Of a DNA stretch of 64,000 nucleotides, positions 46,992 through 58,454 are shown piece after piece. Every line of letters starts with the position of its first letter. Within the stretch, counting starts at the first letter, position 1. Below the pieces are notes generated by a model that ran no database searches, was not told where the DNA came from, and was given only the letters and a program-made list of their open reading frames with translations. Origin of the DNA: Ricordea florida (Eukaryota > Cnidaria > Anthozoa > Corallimorpharia > Ricordeidae); NCBI GenBank assembly GCA_949710005.1, contig OX453285.1, positions 3,848,632-3,912,631 of the forward strand. The letters are read 5' to 3'. Made by a program: the position numbers and the translations under genes.

Positions 46992-48110
46992 TTAATCTGT
47001 CTTCTGGCAGTCATGTGCTGTTTGGTTTTGAGTAGGATGCTGTGTTGATGAGTTGTGATCCGCCATGAGGAATTCCTGTTCTGGAATCTGTGTGTCATCA
47101 TGTTGTTTTGATGAGTCCTGATCGTCATTAAGAGCAGCATCTTGTGATATTTGCTTGTCAGGATGCTGCTGCATTGATGTAATCAGCCTGTTGTCATTTG
47201 AGAGGTGAAAGTCAACATTTGTTAGTTTGAGGATTTTCTCTTCTAGCAGGGTGGTGTCATTGTTGTAGGCATAAATATCCTCTCCAAGAAATTCACCAAT
47301 AACCTTTGGAAAAGCTGTTGCAGAAAATCGTTTGGAATCTTTCTGGAGAGTAAAGATAATGTTCATTTCAATGGAACAGTTGTCGAGCAACATTGATTTT
47401 CTACAGTTGAGACAACGTAGTAAGCGTGAGCCAGGGTTTGCATCAAGTTTTTTCTTACAGTTGTTGTTGTTGCAAACGGGATACACAGTGATGTCAATAT
47501 TCAATGATTTTTGGGCAACAAAGGTAGTTATTTTTAGGTTGTGGTTTGACTTGTGATAAATTTTGTTCTTCTGCTGGAGATACTGTTGTTGTAGTTGTAG
47601 TGGCTAAACACTTCTCTTGGTAGAAGCGCAACTTCAGATTAGTGATGGTGTAAAACTGGCCATTGAGTATCTGAGGGATGTGTTCTTCCCAGATTGACAA
47701 GTTGATAACACGGTCACCTGTGTCATCTGTTATGGTGGCATCACACACTAGCTTTGTTGAGTTATTTGGATGGTGTGGCTCTCCTAGGAGGTGCACTAAG
47801 CCAGAGACAGTAAAGAAACCAGAAGTATAGTCTTGCAGCAAGGACTGTACTTTACTGATATTCTGCTTTCCTGGAGAAAACTTAAATTTCACGGCATGTG
47901 GTGGCACATCTTTGATGATAGTGCTGTAATTGAAAAATGTAGTACCAGATGGTGACATTTGAATATTTGAGAGCATAACAGGTTGTTCTGCTGACAATTT
48001 GTCAAGGAAAAGTTGTCTCTTTTCTGCTTTGGATGACATAACTCTTATTAGCTCAACTTCCTTCTCTGATATTTGGAAGGTGACATCAAAATAGGAATTC
48101 GACGATGATT
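46992..48110 (-). pseudogene. RPA1-like single-strand-binding protein, frameshifted
   Basis: Two overlapping minus-strand frames form one protein. The first (ATG at 48,039, coding-like frame open to about 48,140 with YFDVTFQISEKEVELIRV) gives an OB-fold-like region (LSNIQMSPSGTTFFNYS, then TKLVCDATITDDTGDRVINL). The second (to the stop at 46,992) has the zinc ribbon of the RPA70 C-terminal OB fold, VCNNNNC then RCLNC, and a Gln/His/Asp-rich tail. They are separated by a one-base shift in an A5 run (47,531-47,535 as T5 on plus); with four A the frame would continue KITTFVAQ into the zinc ribbon. RPA1 proteins bind single-stranded DNA. Multicopy RPA-like ORFs occur in transposons such as Helitrons, but no Helitron end was seen. 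Confidence 0.7.
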
Positions 48111-48149
48111 TGCTTTTTTGTGGTTGGCTTATAGCTTGTACGGCTAGAC

Positions 48150-48268
48150 TTCAGAATACCCGTCCACTTATTTACATACTGATGAATAACAAAAGAGTCC
48201 ATTCTGATATACCTCGTTCTTCAAAAGCCCCCGACATATGTAAATGAAGTGGACGGGTATTCTGAAGT
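48150..48268. repeat. Inverted repeat upstream of the RPA-like ORF
   Basis: CTTCAGAATACCCGTCCACT and its complement AGTGGACGGGTATTCTGAAG, about 30-bp arms with a ~58-bp loop. It sits just upstream of the RPA-like frame and may mark the end of the element that carries it. Confidence 0.65.
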
Positions 48269-48453
48269 TGCTCCGCTTGTACATACTGTAGCCAATATAA
48301 TCTGTTGAGAAAAAAAAGATATGTTTAATGTTAGAGAGTTTTTGATATGTAAATAAGTTTGTTAAGAGATATTTTTATAATTGTTTGTCATCAATAGTTA
48401 TGAGGACAAAAATAAAACAACTGCACACGAATAACAAGTATTGTGGGGATAGT

Positions 48454-48695
48454 TTCTAAAGAAACTGGTGCTGCGTCGGTGGGAAATTGAAACACAAGAA
48501 ATTGGATAAATCAAACGAGTTGATTAAGTAAGTTATACCACCGTAAGGTGAATGGGAGGTGCTGACGTTTCGAGCGTTAGCCCATTCGCTCCGACGAAGG
48601 GCTAACGCTCGAAACGTCAGCACCTCCCATTCACCTTACGGTGGTATAACTTACTTAATCAACTCGTTTGATTTATCCAATTTCTTGTGCACACG
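48454..48695. mobile_element. Foldback repeat, best-preserved copy
   Basis: Arms of about 91 bp (from 48,492 and ending 48,690) beginning CACAAGAAATTGGATAAATC, nearly perfect, around an ATTCGCTCCGACGAA spacer. An extra unpaired left end carries GTTTCTAAAGAAACTGGTGC. CACACGAATAA occurs on both sides. Relatives: 15-305, 1,505-2,110 (interrupted), 11,850-12,025, 59,640-59,750. Confidence 0.75.
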
Positions 48696-48771
48696 AATAA
48701 GTTCGGGGATTATCGAAAACAGAATTCAAGAAGTGCCCTCTGCGGAAGGAAGTGGTCGCGTCAATTCTTGA

Positions 48772-50841
48772 CGGCAGCATACTGTACTTCGCACAATTAA
48801 TTGCAACAAATTTACGAAGTTACTGTCATATTTCTAGTTATTGGACACTTTCTGCTTTATCTGAGTGGAATACTTTATAAGGTTAAGTTCCTTACCGATG
48901 GTGAATTGTTAAATGATCGTAAACCCGGGTCGTCAGTAAGACTTCGTTAAGTACCAGTGACACTGAATTTCTGAAAGAAAATTTATTTCGAACGGTGAGA
49001 TTTGTATAATGAAAACGCTTGCACGCTGTTAACAGACTAATGACAATGAACTGCTTTCGACTTCTGATAGTTGATCGAGTCTATCGACCGTGATTGCAGA
49101 TCGAGTCTGTCGATCCTTGTTTAATGATTTGTGTCTGACAAAATCCTCTAGCTTAGGATCGAGTCTGTCGATCATGTTTCAAATGTCTTTTAGATCGAAT
49201 CTGTCGACCTTAGTTTTATGGTTTGTGTCTGACAAATCACCTTTAATGACAGTAAACTATATTTCCTACGGCGCCGATATGAAATAATGCAAAACTGATT
49301 TCTTCAACTTACCTTCTTTCACACAAGATGGCGGATAAAAGCCCTCAACCACGAGGCGAGCCTTCCCATGACCACTTTGCGCGCCTTTTCCCATGACCAC
49401 TTTGCGCGCCTTTTCCCATGACCACTTTGCGCTCCTCGCTGTTGAGTCGAGATTTGACACGGTATACGGTATAATCTCACCAAAAAATGAAGAAGGCATG
49501 GATATATACGCGGGGACTCCAAGGATGCCTCCTCGGGTTTGGCCTCTGGGCCAAACCCTGCGGGGGCAATAATGGTAATTGAACTGAGTGGAGTGCAATT
49601 TGGTCTTAAATCATACGCGTGACTTCAAATATCGAACGAGTGCGCAGCACGAGTTCGACTTGAAATCACGAGTATGATTTCAGACCAAAATTGCACGACA
49701 CGAAGTTCAATTACCACTTTATTACATCCAGTTTTGAAATCGCTCATTTAAATAGTCCTATTACAGGATTTTTGTTAGTCAACTGCCAATATTTTATTGA
49801 TATGGTGGCCGGTTTTTAGAAAAAAGCAGAACCGGAAACGCTTTTACATTTCAATTCAGTTTATTCTCATTGGCTGAAAAAAACAATGCGATTTAGAGCC
49901 TAAGATAGTGCGATTCGTGAATAAATCACACAGCTATGAGTCAATCAAACTGCAGGGATCACCTGTGATTTCAAAATGGACGTAATAAATAGAATTACCA
50001 TATATTATTACATCTCTCAGTTAGTACGCGCGCTGTGATTGGTCAATTTAGCGGGCCGTACTTTACTTTACGGCCCGTTAAATTCAAAAGTTTGTTTTGA
50101 GATATAATAAATATCTTACAAACCTCGTTTTCGCGGTCCGTACTGTAAGTTACGGATCCTCGTTTTGTCCGCTTGGATTCATGGCCCGCGCGCTTCGCGG
50201 AAAAACTCGGTCCGTAACTTACAGTACGAACTCGGTTAGTTAGAGGTATTTATCACATGAATTTAACTCATAGAAAACAAGGACGAGTGGTATAGTTGCT
50301 TTTGTAGGAGCCATCCAGCATACAACTTTTCACTATATAAACTGAGTGTTGTACTGAGTGGTAAAAAATTGAAAAAAAAAATATATATATCACGCATGTG
50401 TTGATAAAAATGATATCTGCACATGTGTGACATAGCTATCGGGGTAGCATTTTTACGATTTTCGACCACACGGTACTCAATTATACCACTGAATTCTAAA
50501 TAATAAAAAGAAAATTTGATGGTCGCCTGGAGATACGAAAAGGTCTCTTCTCTGTTGAAAATATTTCACTCGTTCACTTCGCTCGAATAGAAATTTCGTA
50601 TCTCCGATCGGCCATGTGATATCCTCTATCAATTTCATACCAATATTTATTGATTTTCTTTACTTATAAAATGCATTTCAAAGCGCGGCCGTTTTCGCTC
50701 TTCGCCATTTATCTCATAAGACCTAAGAACAGATAGTGAGTACGGTAACCAATCAAATTGCAGGATTGGAGAAAGAATGCGAGTTGGTTTCTATTAATTT
50801 TCGTTGATGTCCTTTGGTTTGTGTTTCAGTAGTGACTAGAA
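48772..50841. other. Repeat-rich intergenic stretch
   Basis: Holds several copies of GATCGAGTCTGTCGATC (49,074-49,212), three 25-bp units with CCCATGACCACTTTGCGCGC (about 49,363-49,437), an inverted repeat GGTAATTGAAC...GTTCAATTACC (49,573-49,713) and a GGTCCGTAACTTACAGTAC inverted pair (50,135-50,235). The frames across these are repeat by-products. Confidence 0.5.
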
Positions 50842-53800
50842 ATGAATTTTAGAAGAAATTTCCTTTTTTTGGCTTCTGTTGTCGGATTAAGTGTGGTTGG
50901 AACTTCATTTTTGTGGATGCAGTCCCAGCGAAAATGCAAGAACTTCCAAGGAAGTAAGTGAACTGTGATCTATGATAGACTTGTGTTCATCATATTGTTT
51001 TAGCGATAGGCTTTTATCGAGATTTTATCGATAAGCTCGAGTAGAACTAAAAGCGAAGCATCGTCTGTGTTCTCCAATGGCTTCAAAGCCCCACTATTTA
51101 CCCCTGAACCAACCAGTGAGGAAAGGCTCTCTCAAATTTTAAACATAGACTCAAGAAACTCCCCAAGCTGTTTTTTAGTGACATCACAAACATAAACTTG
51201 GAAATTAAGATTCCCTATTGAACAAATGTAGTCTCAATAGTCAAAAGAAACCAAATAAATAATATAAGATAAATAGTATATTAAGCTAGCCGATAAGCAT
51301 TTGTCGGGGTTTTCGATTGCTCAATCCGTAATAATCTAGAAAGCATCGTGGATGAAAAATGCAGCATTCACAGCATACCAACAAGCCTACGTAACGGCGA
51401 ACCGTAACCAAGCGACCCAGTCACCTAAAGAAGACAAGCAGAAAGCGGTCAAAACTTCGTGATCCACATCAGTGACTACGTAGTGAGACAAACGAAGAAG
51501 TTTATATAACGTCTGGAAAGCTCGTTCATTTTCTAAACCTTGCACCATTTTACAAAAATTGTTTTTGACTCTATTTTTTAACAAAGAAAAAAATTGTTTT
51601 TTAGGTCCTACAGTGCAAAAGATGGACGACATTGAAGAAAGGTTTTCAGATGATACAGAAATGGTTGTTCTGCCGCCACAAGACATGACCATACCAGACA
51701 ATTCTACACGTAAGTACTTTCGCAAGTTTTAAATATCGATCTGCAACTAGACGAACAGATACACTCGTAAGTAACGATAGACCTTTTAGCAATTAAATCT
51801 CTCGGTTTGTTTTTCCCGATTCAATATAATGTAGCATGCGCAGGCTCCGATATCGTCCCATTTCTTTGTATGTCTTCGAGGCCTACAAAGCAGGAATCCC
51901 AAACTCTTTTAAAACTTTGCTTTTTGGTCCTCTCCCGTTATCCGCACAGCACAGTTTGAAACGTCTACATTGCTATTGTCTTCAAAATACTTCGTGCTTG
52001 GCAGCGAATATGGGTGCAATCTTTTAAGCAATTGCACTCGATAGATTCAAACTAAACTATGTCACATTGAAGTTTTTTGGAATAACCTGTTTAGCTTTCT
52101 GGCTTAGATGAACTTCAGTCCGGCGACTATTGATAGTAGCATAACATACAGGAAAATTCCTTATATGGTAGCACAAAACACACCAATCGGAGAGCTAGAA
52201 AATGAGACCGTGTATGATTTATTTAGTTTTATAAAATAACTAAGATGCTACGCGCGCGCTGATTGGTCGAAAACCTAAGGGTTATTGAGCCGGCAAACCC
52301 ATAGAAAAGAGAAACATTTTCTGTTTTTATTTAAAGTTAGTTTATAAAGGAAGTAAACCGCAGTTTCTACGGGTTTACCAGCGTAATAAGCCACGCGGGA
52401 TGTTGGGAGAACACTCGAAGCTCTTCTCGTGTTTTCCCAACATCCCGCGTGGTTTATTACGCCGGTAAACCCATAGAAACTGCGGTTTAATGCTTAAATA
52501 TTATCGGTTCAGCGAGCGCGCAACACGAGGCTAATCTTAACCAATCTACTTTCTACGCGGGGCGAGTTTCATTCGGTGACGTCACCGCTAGCGGTAGGTT
52601 TCAGGTTTGACCGATTCGAGAACGGTCAGGGCCCAGGCTACGTGCTGTAGTTTACGAAAAAGACCTTCTGCGGGCTTACAGAGATGTTCTTTATGCGTAA
52701 TTCCGTCATCTTTATTGTAATTCTTGTACAGGCTCCTTCGAGTCAAAGAACGACCTTGAAAGAGCATTTGATCACGTGCACACAATCTTACTCTTCATTG
52801 GCTATTCACGTAGTCGTCACAGCCTGGTATCGTCAGTGCTTGACGCGCATCCTCATGTCGTCGTTGCGGATGAGTCGGCCGCATTACGTAGATGGGTGAA
52901 CGGTTACAAGAAGGGAACTACAAGAAACGAGTTTTTCAAATCTCTTGTTCAGAGTTCAATAAGAGCTTCAAAGTTTGGAAGAAGATCGCATGAACTTCAA
53001 GGAACTGCTGAGAATCCTGAAAAGTTTGGCTATCAAATCCACGAACAGTGGCAAGGGACATATGACAGTTACATAGAGGTATGTAAAGAATGTACTTTAT
53101 GGGAAAACCTTTTCAAACTGTCACAAGGTGTATAAGCACAGACACTTAGCAGCTATGTCAAGGCAGGCTGAAAACCTTGCCACGCACGGAAGCCCCTTAC
53201 CCTTTGCCCCTGTGGATCAAAACAAGTATCTTGGAACTGGGTACCTACCCCTCCCCTAATCCACCAAGTTATAATAAGTTAAAAAGTTAGCGTTAATGTT
53301 GGGTTAGGGGAGGAGTAGGTGCACAGTTGCCCAGATACTGACCCTGATCAGCTCCTGCCGCACAACATTAAAATGGAGAGGTGCAATGGTGAAGTAGGCA
53401 ATTACAGAAGTTTGAAACACTAATGAGATTTGAAGCTAGTTAAGGCCTTCTTACGGAGAGTGCTTCAACCATTTTTAAAACTTAATGTAGTAATAGTCAG
53501 GGGCGTTGTTACCTGTACGCACGGTACGCACGTCGTACTGTGCGTACCGTGCGTACTGTGCGTACCGTGCGTACCGTGCGTACTGTGCGTACCGTGCGTA
53601 CCGTGCGTACCGTGCGTACTGTGCGTACCGTGCGTACCGTGCGTACCGTGCGTACTGTGCGTACCGTGCGAACCGTGCGTACTGTGCGTACCGTGCGTAC
53701 CGTGCGTACTGTGCGTACCGTGCGTACCGTGCGTACCGTGCGTACCGTGCGTACTGTGCGTACCGTGCGTACCGTGCGTACCGTGCGTACTGTGCGTACC

Positions 53801-55986
53801 GTGCGTACTGTGCGTACCGTGCGTACCGTGCGTACCGTGCGAACCGTGCGTACCGTGCGTACTGTGCGTACCGTGCGTACCGTGCGTACTGTGCGTACCG
53901 TGCGTACCGTGTGTACCATTATCATTATCATTACCATTATCATTACCATTATCATTACCATTATCATTGCCATTATTATTATCATAACTATTATCATTAC
54001 CATTATCATTACCATTATCATTGTCATTACCATTATCATTATCATTATAATAACCCTTATCATTATCATTATCGCTGCTGTTACCGTTATCTTCATCATA
54101 GCCATTGTCATTGTTAGTATCATTATTTGTTTGCATCTTGCAAATGAGACAGGTTATTGGGGATAAGACGGCTTGGGATGCATCGCAGATGATGTACAAA
54201 AACGGTGCTGAGGGAGTGCGCAACATGATGGAAAGGCTTGGGGTCAAAGTAAAGCTTCTTCATGTTGTACGAAATCCATTTGATAACATCGCGACCCTGG
54301 TTTTACGTCACAGAGACATAGATGCACGAAAGGATAACCACGACATAAAAGTAATGAATAATTAGGTATACAGGCACAAGGGGTGGTGCAGTGCCTTCAG
54401 CCTGTAGACTCTGTGCGATCAGCATTCTCTTGCACGAATACCACTGCAAAGTAAATAGCAGCTCTGAAGTAGCATATGTTTTACAGTGGAACCTCGACTT
54501 AACGAACCTTTATTTAACGCAGTCCTCGATATAACAAACGATGTTCGTCAGCCTGGCCAAAGTTAAAGTAAAATGTATGGGACAGAACCTCGATCTATAA
54601 CAAACCTCGGTATAACGAACGTAATCTAGAGCCCGAAAAGTAATATATTGAATTTTTGTGAACATGCGACAAAAGATGAACGCTGAACAGACCAACAGCG
54701 AAAAAAATTCTTTAATCACTACAGGACGCCTGGAGAACTATAGTATTAAGTGCCGTTTGTCAGTAAGAAATGTCACTGTACATCTAAACAGAAGTTATGC
54801 GCCTGCTCGAAAGTGAAATTGCCATACAATTAAGTCAACGTGCTTCATGAATTGCATCTCAAAACGTGACGATGAACTGCACAAAAATCCAGATAGAATC
54901 TTACTTCTGGACGACAAAAATTACATTGAATTGCGTGAAAAAAGTCGCCTGTGTAAACGAGCCTTTATAAATCAATCATTGACTATACCTCGATATAACG
55001 AACATTTTGCTCGTTTCCCCTTAAAGTTGTTTTTTGGAGGTTTTCGATGTAACGAACCCTCGATTTAGCGAACACATTTACCGAGTACCCAGTGACTTCG
55101 GCAAATCGAGATTCCACTGTACATGTTGTAACTACTCAGATGTTTTCAATTGTTATATCTGGAATCCCTGGATATGAGCAAACGAGCGTTCTGATAGGCT
55201 ATCTGCTCAAATACCACAACAGAAAACGGCCATCATGGCTGATAGATTTGTTGAGTTATACAAGGAGGAAATTAAAGTCTGATGAAACGAATACACGAAA
55301 AACGTACAACCAAAGCAAACATAAGTGTGATGGAAGTATTCGACGGTAGACAAGCAAGTTATACGAGCAAAATTGACATAATATTTCGATCGACTCTATT
55401 TCGTGGATTAATTGTAAATTGGAAATGGTTACTCTGGATAACGGTAGATTGGTTCTAAAGGACAAGGGCTCGATTCTCATCGGGGTCTAAGAAGTTGTTC
55501 TTTCCAAGGTGTGGTTCTTCTGATTCTTATACTAGGTCTAACGGGTTCAGCTGAGTTCTCATGAGTGGCTTCTAGTATTGCGCTTTGCAATGAGGGTTAA
55601 TCGTTCGTTCTACCATTTAACTTGTTGCTACGTTTGGTTCTTTCATTAACCAGATCAACGCCAATAAGATATTAGACGATAAAATTGGACGTTTCTTCTA
55701 CTGGGCAGAAGGGGCCCGCATCGGAGTGGACGCCTTTCCAGACGACACGCTCCACGTGTTTGGGATGGACCTTGTCAAAAAGCCAGCAGAATCTATAAGA
55801 CAGCTGTGTGATTTTCTGCAGATTTACTGCTCGGAAAAATTCATCCGGGACTCCGCCGCCATTGTGGATCCAGTCCCCTCACTAACCCGCCATCACATCG
55901 TCTGGACAGACAAGCAAAAAAACCTTGTGTACGAAAAGATGAAACGGTATCCGTTTTTTGACCAGTACACTTTTGAAAAGGTGTAA
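50842..55986 (+). CDS. P-loop sulfotransferase, type II membrane protein
   Basis: Five exons: 50842-50953, 51605-51709, 52732-53078, 54153-54350, 55654-55986. All introns are GT-AG and every phase matches, giving 364 aa. Exon 1 encodes MNFRRNFLFLASVVGLSVVG, a signal anchor (7-25). The PAPS-binding loop is FIGYSRSRHSL (94-104), followed by DAHPHVVVADE; VIGDKTA opens exon 4 and HVVRNPFDNIATLVLRH (225-241) is the 3'-phosphate-binding segment. The C-terminus (FGMDLVKKPAESIRQLCDFL, then TRHHIVWTDKQKNLVYEKMK) is typical of sulfotransferase folds. It should use PAPS to sulfate a Golgi substrate that cannot be inferred. The loop has Ser98 where the neighbour at 63.4 kb has Pro. Intron 3 holds a large minisatellite and intron 4 a pogo-like element. 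Confidence 0.9.
52357..52490. mobile_element. Foldback MITE, AAACCGCAGTTTC family
   Basis: AAACCGCAGTTTCTACGGGT continues through AAGCCACGCGGGATGTTGGG, with the complementary arm ending GAAACTGCGGTTTA. The TA at both edges may be the target duplication. A copy lies at 61,323-61,502. It is in intron 2 of the sulfotransferase gene. Confidence 0.75.
53522..53913. repeat. 9-bp minisatellite, GTGCGTACC
   Basis: About 43 head-to-tail 9-mers, mostly CGTACCGTG, with CGTACTGTG variants every two to five units and two CGAACCGTG units. Because 9 is divisible by three and the unit has no stop, several frames on both strands stay open for about 200 codons; none is a gene. It lies in intron 3 of the sulfotransferase gene. 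Confidence 0.95.
53916..54112. repeat. CATTAT/CATTAC hexamer-rich array
   Basis: Alternating CATTAT, CATTAC and CATTGC words directly after the minisatellite. It ends about 40 bp before the exon 4 acceptor, so it overlaps where the branch point would be. Confidence 0.9.
54484..55119. mobile_element. Non-autonomous pogo/Tigger-like element
   Basis: Ends CAGTGGAACCTCGACTTAAC and, at the right, GCAAATCGAGATTCCACTG, flanked by TA (54,482-54,483 and 55,120-55,121). Repeated CTCGATATAACGAAC words inside are typical of pogo-type termini. No transposase. In intron 4 of the sulfotransferase gene. Confidence 0.75.
55171..55355 (+). pseudogene. N-terminal exon relic, MADRFVEL type
   Basis: ATATGAGCAAACGAGCGTTC, then an ATTGG-like box decayed to ATAGG, then an ATG opening MADRFVELYKEEIK and a stop; a one-base shift would continue MKRIHEKRTTKANISVMEVF. 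The promoter-like part and coding start match the relic at 18,240-18,447. Confidence 0.35.
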
Positions 55987-56248
55987 ACTACTAAACTGGG
56001 GTTACTATCAGCAAGTCGTAGATATTGACAGGGGAAGGGACAGGTCAGCAAATGCAACCCATTATTTAACTTAAGCCCGGTTCCAGGCCCTTTAAGGGGC
56101 GAGCCTCAGGGCGGACGAGATAAGATAAGAGGAGCTGGGAGATGAGGATCAGTCCCCCGCAGCCTAAAAATCTTACTTTTTCAGTACCCACCACATTATA
56201 CCTGTCTAGAACAGACTACGCAACTCGGCCCTTTTCTCAGGATCCTTC

Positions 56249-56472
56249 GGGACGGACCGTTAGAAAAGTGATGGGGGTGGGGGTGGGGGTGGGGAAAAGA
56301 AAACAAAAAAAATTCATGCAAAGAAGAAGGTAAAAAAAAAAGATTCATGCAGAAGGAAGGTCCAATTGTGACTTTTTCACACGTAGTAAAAAAATTCGTG
56401 CACAAGCAGTGAGCGAAAGCAAGCTGAAAATTCCCCACCCCCTCCCCCATCACTTTTCTAATGGTCCGTCCC
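56249..56472. mobile_element. Harbinger-like MITE, GGGACGGACC family, copy 3
   Basis: Same ends as the other copies but with the interior in the opposite orientation and shorter. The right flank is TAA and the left is TTC, so no TTA duplication is preserved. Confidence 0.75.
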
Positions 56473-56779
56473 TAAAATTGGAGGAGCTGGGAGATGGGAA
56501 TCAGTCCCCCGTCGCTTGCGCAGCCTAAAAATCTTGCTTCTTCAGTACCACCACATTTTGCCTGTCGGCCCTTCTCTCTGGATCCTTAGGAAACAAACAA
56601 AATAAATGGCCGTCCCGTACAAGTTATTTTGTTTACTCATCCCGTCAATCTTCGTTGTAAAGGAAAGGCTTGAGTTCTTTCTTATCTTATTAGAAGCGAG
56701 CTTTTACTACCGCAGGGCGTTTGAACTTAAGTAAAGCATTAAAGAAATTGGCTTCCTTAATAAAAAACATCCAGCACAC

Positions 56780-57420
56780 ATTTTGTTGCTAATTCCATTA
56801 ACTTTAAACTACCAATGCCATTTTCGCATACCACCAATACCATTACCACCACCACGAACAATGACACAAACAACAACAACTGACACAATACAAGCCATTA
56901 ATATTTATTACTACCACTACTATCAGCACAAATACCAATACCACCTCCACTTCCACGCACAACCACCACCAACAAGAACAACAATAGAAGACTTTTACTT
57001 ACACACCACCAGCAACAACAACTACACAGCAATCATGAGACATTTATTATTACCACTATGGCCCCATCCCTATCACTACCACTTCCACGCAACACTAATA
57101 CTAACACCACCGCCAACACCAACAACAACAACACGAACAATTACAACAATCATGAGACATTTATTGTTACCACTATGGCCCCATCCCTATCAATACCACT
57201 TCCACGCAACACAAATACTAACACTACCACCAACAGTTCCAACATCAACAACAACAACACGAACAATTACAACAATCATGAGACATTTAATGTTTCCACT
57301 ATGGCCCCATCCCTATCACTACCACTTCCACGCAACACAAATACTAACACCACCACCAACACCAACAAGAACAACACAAACAGTTACAACAATTTTAACA
57401 ATATAAGACATTTTTCCTAA
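56780..57420. repeat. CA/AAC-rich region with ~120-bp minisatellite
   Basis: Low-complexity ACC/AAC sequence. From 57,033 a unit beginning ATGAGACATTTATTATTACC is repeated three times at spacings 119 and 126 bp. The 207-codon frame across it is a by-product of composition. Confidence 0.8.
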
Positions 57421-57978
57421 TAGATTAATAATAATGGGGCTTCTGGGTAATCCTTGCGCGAGTAAGTTTTGGTTCTAGATTAAACAAAATGGCGTCTTAG
57501 CGAAATGAAAAGGCGGTCGTCGATTCTCGCTTTAGAGGTGTCAAATTAAGAAAAACACGACCAGGATAAAACGTTGACCAGGGTAGAACCAAACAATCAC
57601 GCAAATGAACGACACAATAATGAAACTGCATGTGCAAAATAAAGTCCGGCCTCAGTCACATCAAAAGTCTTTTCCAACATACGCTGTTACTGATTCAGTG
57701 GAGACCCGATGTAACAATCCTTATACACCGTATTCATAAATGGCGGTCGCGCGGAACGGCCTGGTTTCGAAAACATGAAAGCGAGGCCTGGTAGGCCAGC
57801 TGAACCTTGAAGCGCACATAGATTTGTATTACATTGGAGTGTCTTTGCTGTAACCACTACGCGGAGATATTTGAAATTTTTATCTTTTGAAAAATAGCTG
57901 GGTAAAAGGTTCCCTTAGTCTTTGTAGGGGACAACTTTGGCCGACAAGAATATTTTCTACTCGGAGATTAGCTGAGAG

Positions 57979-58452
57979 ATGCCAACACATTGTTGCGTTC
58001 CGTTGTGTACGAAGAAGGATAAGCGAGACAAAGATACTGGAGAAAAGATATCCTTTTTTCGTTTTCCAGACGATCCAAGTACTAGAAAGCAGTGGATCCA
58101 TGCCATTAGAAGGGATGTAGGTAAGGATTTTTCTATTTCGGAAGGAACAAGGGTTTGTTCGAGGCATTTTAAGCCTGAAGATTTGAAGAAGAGTCTCAAT
58201 GGAAGGATCAGTCCCAAACCAGGAGCTGTGCCAAGTATCTTCGCATGGAAGCGAAGTTCTCCTCGCAAACGGCCACCGCCAACTCCACGCTTCACGGCTA
58301 CAACCGTGAGAAACAATTTAGAGTCAAAATTCAGCGAAATTATGCATTCGACGACCGAATTCAGCGAAGTAACATGCAATGATTCGTATTCTACAAATAC
58401 GGCCGACGGGACGTCTTTTCCGGAAACAGCAGAAATACCGCCATCACCGTAA
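57979..58452 (+). pseudogene. THAP domain of a truncated transposase
   Basis: 157 aa. A complete THAP zinc finger: MPTHCCVPLCTKK, then SFFRFP, RKQWIHAIRRD, RVCSRHF and PKPGAVPSIF, with the C2CH ligands and the conserved Pro motif. After it come a basic linker (KRSSPRKRPPPTPRF) and a Ser/Thr-rich tail, then a stop. No helix-turn-helix or DDE core follows, while the intact element at 40.9 kb has both. It could still make a DNA-binding protein recognising the terminal repeats. Confidence 0.8.
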
Positions 58453-58454
58453 CA

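Noticed and set aside
53465-54247. Long open frames on both strands (about 185-260 codons; HGT-, TVR-, RAY- and CVP-type repeats)
   Set aside because: They are produced by the stop-free 9-bp minisatellite and the CATTAT array inside a sulfotransferase intron; no domain and no coding bias.
54847-55068. 73-codon frame inside the pogo-like element
   Set aside because: No similarity to pogo transposase; likely fortuitous.
56783-57420. 207- and 120-codon frames rich in Thr, Pro, Asn and His
   Set aside because: Low-complexity ACC/AAC sequence with a ~120-bp minisatellite; several frames are open at once.
57957-58454. Downstream part of the 270-codon minus-strand frame
   Set aside because: Only the first part (to about 58,455) is homologous to the transposon protein; the rest is antisense to the THAP domain.
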